In this document: positions 55,325 through 64,000 of the stretch, in pieces
How the letters are laid out: each line of letters opens with the position of its first letter
How positions within the stretch are numbered: position 1 is the first letter of the stretch
NCBI GenBank assembly: GCA_033977485.1
Contig: CM066992.1
Location: 99,522,140-99,586,139, forward strand
DNA: 64,000 nucleotides
Source: Hydrangea macrophylla
Taxonomy: Eukaryota > Streptophyta > Magnoliopsida > Cornales > Hydrangeaceae
Direction: 5' to 3'
Translations under genes and position numbers: made by a program
Notes under the pieces: generated by a model
The model's input: the letters and a program-made list of their open reading frames with translations, nothing else
Database searches by the model: none
What the model was told of the DNA's origin: nothing

Positions 55325-56659
55325 TCAGTCTTGATTTCGGGGACGAAATCCTGTTTAAGGGAGGAAGGGTGTAATAATTTGCATTTTCATTTATTTGCAT
55401 TGTCATATTTAATATACATTGTCTACTTTTATTTTAATTACAATTCTTATGTGCAGAATTTATTTCTTGCTTGATTTCATATTTGAAATTCTTATTGGGG
55501 CCAAACTGCAATTTTACAAAATTAGTAATACCTGTGTTGGATTTTAAAACTGTACTTCAAAATGGTGGAAATGTTTGCTTTTGACTCAATCAGTATTTTT
55601 ATAAAATCGGGAAATCATTTCCTACATTAAAATGAATTTTCTGTATTTTTGTGGCGAACACCGCGCCACGAAAATACCAGTTTATGAGCAAAACTGTCCA
55701 CACTGTGTTAAACTTCCACAGATTGTGGAAATGATGTAAAGCTAGATGTGACATACACTTTACTTTCCATTTATGGTAACTCATCATTGGATAAGGCATT
55801 GTTTGGGAATGATTAACTTGTGTGTGTTATGTTGTGCCTAAAAACTAATTACCCAAACAAACATACTTGACCTCTACCTACCTATACTTGGCCTTTGGAT
55901 CAGTTGTAGAGTTGATATACACTGTATATACGTATGTATAATTTGTGGTTAAGTAATTAAGAAAACAAATGCATTTGTAGAGTGAAGTTCACACTACTTG
56001 GGCACCAAGTTCTTCCAATTGTGCTTCTATATATGCACCCTCTACACTCTCACACTACACATTCTGCACACACAAATTCTAGAGAGAGTTGGAGAGTTCT
56101 ATTTCCAGAAAATTTTAGACAGAGAGAAGGAACTTCATCATTCTATCTTGCAACTTCTATTGGATTTCTTAGCTTGTTATTTCTTTCTCAACATAGTTCA
56201 ATCCTCTTATCAAGTGAGTATTTCTAACTCACTCCAAATGTAATTCATGATTAGTTACTGTACACATATTGTAAAATTTAAAATCACCATGGATGAATTT
56301 ACGTATGAACTCCATGACTTGAAAATACAAATTTTTCCACCTTAATCAAAATGAGTCTTTAGAGATGATTTAGGAAGATTTTGGTTCATAGAAGATACTG
56401 CTAAAGTCTTAGAATCTAATTTGTTCACATGAGAAAGTATACAAGAAATCAAATTTTGTTAACTTTTAGTTTTTCATAAAATCCTAGAGTTATAGATTGA
56501 TTCATGCAAAAATTGATTTCAGATTCTTAATCCTTGCAAAAAACCAAAGAGATTCATCAATTGTATGACATATATAGTTGCAGAATTGAAAATGGGTCAA
56601 AAAGACCCTGAATTTCTGAAACAGGGCATTCTCCACGAAGAAGATGAAGCCTCTGCTGA

Positions 56660-56955
56660 AACTCGCGCGAGCGACCCGCGCGCGCGATCGTGCCAGCGGC
56701 CCGTGGCAGCGACCCGCGCGCGAGATCGCGCGAGCGGCCCACGCAAGCGACCCGCGCGCGCGAGCTGTGCGATTTCAGTCAGATAGAAAAGTTTGATATA
56801 AGAAAAAAATGAAAATTAGGCAGATCGCGCGAGCGATCCGCGCGCGCGATCTTCCTGTACTCTGGCAGAAAGAAAATTTTTAATAAAGAAAAGGAAAATT
56901 GGGCATATCGCGCGAGCGACCCCTCGCGCGAGTGCCCCGCCCGCGCGACTTCTGG
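56660..56955. repeat. CpG-rich GCGCGAGCGA array
   Basis: Blocks of TCGCGCGAGCGA(C/T)CC followed by GCGCGCGCGAT repeat about six times in three groups (56664-56770, 56823-56853, 56906-56950). They are separated by AT-rich spacers that repeat AGAAA(G/A)AAAA and CTGGCAG. CpG density is extreme against an AT-rich, TE-methylated background. It lies downstream of the TATA box, in leader/intron territory. Confidence 0.8.
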
Positions 56956-57189
56956 CAGTTTCTAGTTTTGCTTGTTTTGTGATAAGGGACTGTTTGGGAT
57001 AAAATTTATATACTGTTTGGATACTGTTTGGGAAATTTATTAAATCATAATCTTTATTTGTTATGTTTGAACGATTAAAAAGTTGTATTCAGACTTATCA
57101 ATCCCCGTACGCACGTTGTTTATATGATTTAGTGTTTTGCCTCATGTTTTAAAGTTTCATGACATACATGTGAAATCAGTTGTACATGC

Positions 57190-57625
57190 ATGGTGAGTGT
57201 GAATGTTGGTCAGTGTGGAAAAGAGTAATGGTCAGTGTGGCATAGTGAGTGCGGTTGAGATTGTGATGTGGACACTCCCTGGTAAGTGAGTACCAAAGTG
57301 TGTTGTGATTGAGATTGCGGCGAGTGTGTCTTTGAAATGCGACGGTGGCAAAATTGGACACTCCCTGACGACCATGGTAGCGTCAAAGTGTGTGAAGCCG
57401 AACTTGGACATTCCCTGACACCCATGGAAGTGCTAAAGTGTGGCCTACGGATACTCCCTGATACCCGAGTCTGGATACTGCGTGAGAGTTCCTCCGGTAT
57501 TTGCATGGCGGATTAGGTAGTCAAAGTGTGAGGCAATGGACACTCCCTGGTACCCCGGACCAAAGTGTGAGGCAAACTGGACATTCCCTGGCACCCATGT
57601 GCTAAAGTGTGGCTATCTTAGCATT
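57190..57625. repeat. Tandem array GGACACTCCCTGG...CCAAAGTGTG
   Basis: About six units of 50-70 bp, each with (A/T)CACTCCCTG or ACATTCCCTG followed by an (A/T)CCAAAGTGTG- or GCTAAAGTGTG-like word. Inverted words (CACTCCC.../...AGTGTG) allow short hairpins. It occupies the same relative place as the array at 8449-8790 in the related solo LTR. Confidence 0.75.
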
Positions 57626-58278
57626 TCAAAGATACTGATGTGTGATGGTGGGTTGTTGGGTTTTGTCGAGAGAAAAGAGTCGGTAAGATGAGATGGTGCA
57701 TTATTCTCATACACGGTCATATATATGTGAATTATATCTTTTAAATAATATTGTGGTTGTTTCCTAAAATGAACTCCTTGCTTTAATATTGGATTAAATG
57801 AGAACTGAAAAGAGGTAAATAAGTATGTGTTACATTCAAAGTTATGTTTTTAATACTCACCAGCTTCTTGAAGCTGACGACGTTGATGCGTCTTGGACAT
57901 TTGTGTTCAAGTTTTTCAGGTTATGATCAGGCTAAACATTATGATTATGCGAACTGAGAATGGCTGCTTTTGGAAGATAAAACTGTTATTACTGTTCCAT
58001 GCTTTAGTTATAAACTTTTTTGTAATAAAGATGACTGTAATATATATTAAGTTATGGTTATGATTTAAGGCGGTTTGTGCCTTTAGAGACCCAGTGCTGT
58101 AATATGTAATAAGTTAGAAAAATATTTATAAGCTTTGATTGCTCTACTCTGATTATTGTTTATCGTTATTCGACGTTTGGGACGGAATCGATCCTTCAAA
58201 CTGTCGCGACCTACGGGTCCATAAAGGAAATTAAACCCTTTCCATATTTATGCTACGTCGGGGCGTGACAGGATTTAG

Positions 58279-58292
58279 TGGTATCAGAGCCA
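58279..58292 (+). promoter_or_regulatory. Chromovirus primer binding site
   Basis: TGGTATCAGAGCCA, 8 bp after the LTR end (spacer GGATTTAG), complementary to the 3' end of initiator-Met tRNA. It is the start of an internal region, showing that a second element body begins here. Confidence 0.93.
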
Positions 58293-58468
58293 GGTTATTA
58301 TTTATCTCAAGATAGTTTAGCCAGGTTAGGGTTTACCAGTTTAGACCCGATTCTACGATCTGTTAGCTTAAGCTTTGCACCCCGATGATAAGACAGGAAG
58401 GATAGACTCAGAACCCAAACGCCTAAGATTATCTCTTTCCTGACTTAAGTTAGTACCTTTTTCAGATA

Positions 58469-59072
58469 TGGATACAGCTCAGCCTCTCTTTGTACTTGAC
58501 GCTTTTGGAGGGCATTGGGTTATTGTTGGAGCGATAGTTCGGCTTCTGCGATACTTTATTTCACCACTATTGGGCAGCGTGCAGCTGCTACCGTCGAGTT
58601 ATATCTCTGGCACTAGATTCATGTGTTAGGACTGGTCGACTTGTCCCGTGCCCGCCACGAGATCTTGTACTTTATCGAGATCCAGCGCTTAGTGCTTGTA
58701 GAGATGGTTCGCTTGGTTAACAGCGATGCCTTCTATTTACCTCTTGAGGTTCAGGTTGTGCAGGCTCACCTTGCATAGCTAGAGATGCCTCCACCTGTCG
58801 TCCCCGCTGTTGAGGATGATGGTGACAGTGACGTTGTAATTGCTCCTATTATCGAGGACGCTGAGAAGGATAGCATAGGTTGGGACGACTTCGCAGTTGA
58901 CCTTGAGGAGGCACTAGCACTCGAGCTAGCTTTGCCAGAGGCAGATGCCCCTGGACCTGCTTCGTTGTTGACCTCACATAGCTGTAATTTTGGGGCAGGC
59001 CCCTCTTATGTTCAGCGACTTCATCAGGCCGACTCGCTTGACCTTTTGATGGCTACCTATGGCGATGACTAA
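58469..59072 (+). pseudogene. Extra leader ORF upstream of gag
   Basis: Between PBS and gag one frame is open from about 58525 to 59072 apart from two TAG codons (about 58610 and 58777). Its last 95 codons start with an ATG at 58785 and encode an acidic protein (PPPVVPAVEDDGDSDVV, DDFAVDLEEALALELALPEA). No domain is recognised. It is not Gag, which begins 290 bp later. Extra 5' ORFs are known in some plant Ty3 elements such as Ogre; similarity to those was not assessed. Confidence 0.45.
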
Positions 59073-59363
59073 CCGTTTAGATGTCGCTTTGTATATATTT
59101 ACTACTTTTGACTATTAGCTCTACCTCTTTTTGCACACTGTAATTACATACATTAGAGCATAGGGCAATAATCCCATTTTTGGCGTTAACTCTTGCATGC
59201 GTCCTAACCCATATAGATAGGGTAGGCATTGACCTGATCATACACGCTTTTTGTATCAACTTGACAAGAAGTTATATAAAAATATACTCTTTTGAATGTT
59301 GTCGTCATTTAAATTGCTTCATAGTACTGTTGCATGCATTTTCCTCATTCTGCTATCACTATC

Positions 59364-60280
59364 ATGCATAGAATGGCTGAAGGACTAAGGAGGAACAGGA
59401 ATTTGATTGAGGGAGCACCTGAGGCTGCCGATCCCTTAGGAATGTTTGAAGCTTTCGTCAGACGCCTCGAAAGGGTTAGCAATCAGATGAAAACCGACGA
59501 GACCGCCAAACTGGAGATAAGCTGCTAGAGAGATTCCGTGCGCTAAGGCCCAAGCAGTTTGCGGGTACCGCGGAACCATAGAGAGCGGAACAGTGGTTAA
59601 GACAAATGGACCGCATGTTCGAAGCTGTCCAGTGTAGTGAGATGGAGAAGAGGAGGTTAGCTACCTTTTAATTAGCCGATGCTGCCGCAGATTGGTGGGA
59701 TTCGGCCATAGCTACTATCGGGAATAGAGCTGCAACGGGAATGACGTGGACTGCGTTCAAGGGGAGATTTTTAGAGAAGTATTTCCCTGCTACGGAAAGG
59801 CACAGAAGAGAGAAGGAGTTCATGGATTTAACACAAGGAACCAAGTCAGTGCAAGAGTACACCACACAGTTCGAGAGACTGTCTCGGTTCGCTCCACACC
59901 TAGTTGATACTGAGGACAAGAAGATACGGAAGTATAACCAAGGGCTGACACCGCAAATTCGCCGCCTGACTCTCGGTCACCTAGATAAGTCGTTTGAGGG
60001 ATTGGTTGGCTTGGCTACCGATCTAGAAGAAGACACTCGAGTGAATCGGAAGCAATTCGAATTCCGGCCGCCTCAAAGGGGTAATTTTGGAAATAGATCA
60101 CCAATGAATCGTACCCAAGGACAGAAGAGGAATTTTGACAGAAGCAAGAGAACCCAAGCTATCACCTATCTGACTCAACCTCGAGTTGGTGAAGGAAGTA
60201 GCGCTGGAAAATGTTTCAATTGTGGCAACCCCGGTCATCTGGCTCGAGATTGTAAGGCACCAAGGCGTGCTGCTCAGTAA
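59364..60280 (+). pseudogene. Chromovirus Gag, broken
   Basis: N-terminal part from ATG 59364 (MAEGLRRNRNLIEGAPEAA, FEAFVRRLERVSNQM). A frameshift near 59515 leads to KLLERFRALRPKQFAGT, and stops lie at about 59579 and 59669. The Retrotrans_gag core is intact from 59680 (ADWWDSA, TWTAFKGRFLEKYFPATERH, EFMDLTQGTKSVQEYTTQFE, RLSRFAPHLVDTE). It ends with the CCHC zinc knuckle CFNCGNPGHLARDC and TAA 60278-60280. The family is clear; the protein is not functional as written. Confidence 0.92.
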
Positions 60281-60628
60281 GGCATAGTTTGCTACAACTA
60301 TGGTGAACCAGGTCACATCAGCAAGTTCAGTACTGCCCCTAAGCAAGTGACGTATGGTCAACAGAATCAGACTCGCTTGAATGTTGTTATTCCTGATGAT
60401 GCTAGATATGACGGAACTATTTATGAAGAAGGAGATTATGGAGAAGCTCAACCTGATCAGCAAGCAGTGGAAGGTACTTTGACTCTGTTTAACTCTCATG
60501 TTAAAGTGTTATTTGATACGGGTGCTGCTCTTTCGTTCATATCTGTTAATACAATTCGGAGATTGGGTATCTTACCTCATCGTTTAGAGAAAGCTTTGAG
60601 GGCTACTTCGCTGACGACATCCTATTGA
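60281..60628 (+). pseudogene. Chromovirus protease N-part, truncated
   Basis: In frame with gag beyond its stop: a decayed second zinc knuckle (CYNYGEPGHISKFS, two cysteines lost) and then the aspartic protease active site VKVLFDTGAALSFIS (about 60503-60547). The frame is cut after TTSY by the LTR of another element at 60626. RT, RNase H and integrase are not in the window, and the remainder may continue beyond the right-hand insertion. Confidence 0.9.
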
Positions 60629-63018
60629 CGCGTTTTCTTATCACACCCAAGTGTAGGTGATCGTACAAGTAATAAAGTTCTGGAAGTCCAGGTCGAACCC
60701 ACAGGGAACGGAATAAAATTTAATTAAGTTAGGCAGATAACTATTTTGTCACTAAAAAGAAAATAAAAGATGATGGATTTTTGTGGGGTTTTACTAAACT
60801 ACTAATTTTTATATGTTTGCAATAAAAGTAATTAAAGCTATTTTTTTTCTTAACAGTTTATGGTAAAGATTTTAACAGTGCAAAATAAATTTACTAACAT
60901 ACTAGTAAGAAAAGGAAGAAAAATACATAAAAGCTCAATTTTTGTAAAATAAACTTTTTAGATTTAATAATAGCAAAAGATGGAAATAATACAGATATTT
61001 AAGCAAAACTATTATAAAATAGGAAATATTAATTAACTAGGGGAAATGATTTAAAGAAATTGGGAATATGCAAACCAACACTAGATCCCACAACTTTTGT
61101 GCTTTTGAAAAGGATTTGGCATTTAAGACCGCAGAGTCATTCTTTATTTAAAAATAAACTTTCACTAGTCAGAGTCATATCAAGTGTGTCAGGTTTGATA
61201 TGAAACGACATCGTTTGGTTTAAAGAAAAATAAAAAGGCAATTGGGCAGTAGCCAGGTTCGAACCGTGCCCCGCTGCGGACGTGGGTTATTCAGCGTCCA
61301 GTCCCCACCACTCTGCCACTACACAATTGCCTATCCATTATTGGATAGAAATATATATAAGCACATATTTGAAATATTAACTTTGTCATGTGAGTTGTTT
61401 GAGTATGCTAGGTGTTTTTTTATGACAAAAGGCATAGTTTGACAATCCACATAATTAGGCTTTTTATTTCAAATATATATAATCTTTTGAGCCCATTATA
61501 GCCATAGTATAAAAACATGTTAAATGGTCATAAACTATAGATACATAGATATTTTTGGCCATAAATGGAAAAATAACTCATCCAGATAAATTTGCCCATT
61601 TAAGATTAGTGCACAGAAGCTGTGGTTTCTAAGTTTTTATTACATATCCCCAATTAAAGTTTTAGCCTACCATTTTGGAATTGAAACTATCTTCGAAATA
61701 AAATTAAAAGATAAATTAAATAGGTGTAAACAGTGACTGCTCAATTAAAACTAAAGTTGTAAAACTAAGGTAAGGGTGAAATATAATATTATTATATTAT
61801 TTTCCTACTTAACATGAGTTGAGGTTGAATTTGTGGAATCTGCAAAATAACAAAGTTTAGTACAACTAGGCTAATAAAATATACATAATTGGAAATACTG
61901 AACCAAAAATAAAATACTAAACCTTTGACTTTGGATTCTTGTGGGGTCACAGTGGTTGAGCTCCAAGAACACAAATAAGGTCAAACCAAATCCTAATCTA
62001 CTTTTGGAGTGAGATATGGGTATGATGTACTTTTGGACTTTAGTAGGTGATTATAACAACTACGTGGCTAAGAAATCTGACATTTAATCGCAAAATCTAT
62101 CTTCTAGTGAATTAAAATATTGCTATAAAAATTGAAAATTTGGAGTTTCTAACTATTTTAGGGACAACTATAAGTATTACTAGACTAAAGATATTAAATC
62201 TAAATTTAAATAGGACTATTTTACTACTAAAAATTGACAAAGGTCATACAAGAAAACAAATATTTTAAATTTAAGAAATACAGTACATAAAGTTTTGCTA
62301 CATATTTTTGAACATAAAATCATCAATTACATAAAAGTAAAGTTTTACAACTACTAGAACTAGAAAAGGCAAAGAAAAACTAAAGTTTCCTATTTCTAGG
62401 GAAAATATAAAGTGCTCACATAATAACCTCCCCTAAACTATTCTCTCCAAACTGTGATTCTTTTGTGATTTCAGTTGTTGTGTTTGTGAACTGTTGTGAA
62501 GCTTTTGTGTCCCTGTTCTTCTCGTTGGCTCTCAATTTATAGATGAATTTCGAGAGTAAAATCATCATTGCATTCGTCAGCTGGGCATGCGATTGGCAAA
62601 TTTCTTCGCGCCTCGTCCAATTTGTCTTTGTTTCTCTGACAATTGATCTGCAAAGAGAGAAAAATGGGATGCCAATTCAATGGTTTTGGTTGCTTTCAAA
62701 TTTTTTTATTATTTTTTATTTGTTTTGTTTTCTTTTGCATTGTTTTCTTTGACTATTTGGTTTGAAAACGTAGCAAATTTTGGTGAATATGGGAAATACT
62801 TCAGTGTAGTTGCTACTTCTTTCCTTCCCTTTATTTCACTTCACTTTTACCTAAACATATAAAATGTGTAAAAATAAATAATTACATGCATTTAAGTGAC
62901 ATCACCGATAAATTATATTAATTCAAATATGCATGTAAAACTATGAATTTGGGGGATTAAATGAGCATTATGTCTATTATATTGGCACATGAATGTGCAA
63001 TATTCAATGTTTGTCACA
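60626..63018 (-). mobile_element. 3' LTR of a Tat/Athila-like element (2393 bp)
   Basis: On the minus strand it starts TGTGACAAACATTG (63018) and ends GAAAACGCGTCA (60626). Upstream of it on that strand is GGGACTAGCAATAAGTTAG followed by TTGAGGGG, the usual polypurine context of these elements. The LTR end contains the conserved phrases CCTGTGGGTTCGACC and TTACTTGTACGATC (about 60640-60700). It interrupts the chromovirus protease; the candidate target copy on this side is CCTAT (60621-60625). It encloses a tRNA-like segment. Confidence 0.75.
61237..61331 (-). other. tRNA-like segment with A and B boxes
   Basis: 95 nt on the minus strand. The ends GGCAATTG and CAATTGCC are perfectly complementary. 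TGGCAGAGTGG is an A-box match and GGTTCGAACC a B-box match, about 50 nt apart. However, the T-arm stem beside the B box pairs poorly and no standard cloverleaf closes, so it is not a normal tRNA gene. It may be a tRNA relic or SINE head carried within the LTR. Confidence 0.5.
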
Positions 63019-64000
63019 CCCCTCAACTAACTTATTGCTAGTCCCTAGCAATGAAGTGAAAGAGAAATTGTTCTAAAAGTTTTATTAAAGAGTAGGAATA
63101 AATTAAGGAAAATAAAATTACCTAACTCACTGTCGCAGGAATCGCGATTGCATTTAGCGTATGCAACAAGCCGTTAAACCCCTAGGTTACCCCTAGTGGA
63201 CGAGTGTTGTCTCGTGAGGGTTTGCAGTGAATATACCCACAAAATTCATTTAAATTTTTTTTTTTTTTTTTTTAATGTTAAAATAAAGTAAAATAAAAAT
63301 CAAGGTAGATTTTCTCCTTTTACAACAGATAAGATTAAATTTGGCAATAAAATGAAATTTTCAAGTATGTAATAGTAATGCAACACATATACTCACAGTT
63401 TTATCCATGGAAGCATTTTTATTACTCTTTAAACTTACAGTGTGTACTTGAAAAATCAAGCAACTGATCTTAATTTCAAAGTTTACATAGCCAACAGCAG
63501 TCATTAAACTTGTAGTTTTAACTCAAATCTCACTAGGATTTCACTCTTTTAAGGAGAAACTCTCAGAAACCGGTGTAGAGAACATCTCACTTGATAGGGA
63601 AGCAAAGATAGAAAAGTTGCTTCCATATTTTTGATGACTCAATATATAGACATTTGGAGTACAATAAGTCTCATGAAAGAATACTTAGCATTAGAAGAGC
63701 GATCTACCGTGGAGAACATCCTTATCACTTAAATTTAAAAATCAATTTCTTTTAAATCATTAGGACTTTGACTGATAGGTTAGAAATTAAGATGAGTAGG
63801 AGATTTGTGGTGTATTTGTTCTAAGCATGTGATTGGAGTGTTTGCGCAATTCATTCCAACCTCTTCTTTTCTTCTCTTTTTTTTTTTTTTTTTTTTTTCA
63901 TATGTACAGTTGAATTTTATTTTTATTTATTTATTTATTTTTTTTTTTGAAATCAACTCCTTCTTTCTTTACCACTTCGTGCAACATCATTACAGTCCAA
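63019..64000 (-). mobile_element. Internal region of Tat/Athila-like element, partial
   Basis: Sequence upstream of the 3' LTR in element orientation, running off the window. It begins with the purine tract (TTGAGGGG on the minus strand) and is AT-rich, with T/A runs at 63256-63273 and 63877-63898. No open frame with a recognisable domain is seen, consistent with the long non-coding 3' region of these elements. Gag-pol, if present, lies beyond 64000. Confidence 0.6.

Larger units (their letters stand above)
55370..58270 (+). mobile_element. Chromovirus LTR (2901 bp) shared by two element bodies
   Basis: Starts TGTAATAATTTG right after a purine tract and ends GGGGCGTGACA right before the PBS spacer. 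It is therefore both the 3' LTR of the left fragment and the 5' LTR of the right one. TATA box TATATAT at 56028-56034, donor-like CAA/GTGAGTAT at about 56213, acceptor-like CTTGAAG/CTGACG at about 57885. A small insertion-like unit with inverted GCATTGTTTGGG and CCCAAAC words is at 55797-55862. It is related to the solo LTR at 7274. Confidence 0.9.

Noticed and set aside
61237..61331. Functional tRNA gene
   Set aside because: A and B boxes are present, but the T-arm stem does not pair and the cloverleaf does not close. Kept only as a tRNA-like feature.

Overview
The window reads as intergenic heterochromatin of a large, repeat-rich flowering-plant genome, probably a eudicot. The evidence is AT-rich sequence, long microsatellites, initiator-Met-tRNA primer binding sites (PBS), plant-type Ty1/copia and Ty3 chromovirus elements, Mutator-like (MULE) and hAT transposons, a Helitron, an L1-type LINE and SINE-like units. 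I found no intact host gene, rRNA, functional tRNA or CRISPR array. Nearly all protein-coding similarity is transposon-derived and most of it is broken.

Region 1-24.6 kb is a scatter of small non-autonomous elements: MULE MITEs (miniature inverted-repeat elements), hAT elements, a 494-bp TRIM (a miniature LTR retrotransposon with no genes) inside a hAT element, a SINE with a 16-bp target-site duplication (TSD), and a 1.3-kb Helitron. It also holds a tandemly duplicated segment. One copy of that segment carries a fold-back MULE with a 2.2-kb solo chromovirus LTR in its loop; the other copy is the uninterrupted empty site. Region 24.6-34 kb has a copia deletion derivative with matched LTRs and TSD, a MULE/hAT nest and a 4.7-kb dead L1 LINE.

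Region 34-54.4 kb is a deep nest. A degenerate MULE (GRF zinc-finger gene plus MuDR-like transposase) holds a very young gag-only LTR element (TR-GAG type, LTRs indistinguishable by eye) and a 1.5-kb solo copia LTR, and its transposase is cut by a chromovirus-like LTR fragment. Next to it is a hAT element of the RICESLEEPER/ZBED class. An 8.3-kb copia element sits in its dimerisation domain, and a 315-bp duplication was later made across the copia/host boundary. Region 54.9-64 kb has one 2.9-kb chromovirus LTR with a pol end on its left and PBS, leader ORF, gag and protease on its right, i.e. a tandem junction of two element bodies. The right body is cut by the 3' LTR of a Tat/Athila-like element that runs off the window.

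The most unusual feature is that three different LTRs each carry an array of short CpG-containing palindromic or near-palindromic words: 13 copies of CAATCGATTG in two regularly spaced clusters, TTCGATCGATCGAA copies abutting a TATA box, and GCGCGAGCGA/CGCGCGCG blocks. These look like family-specific regulatory or chromatin modules.
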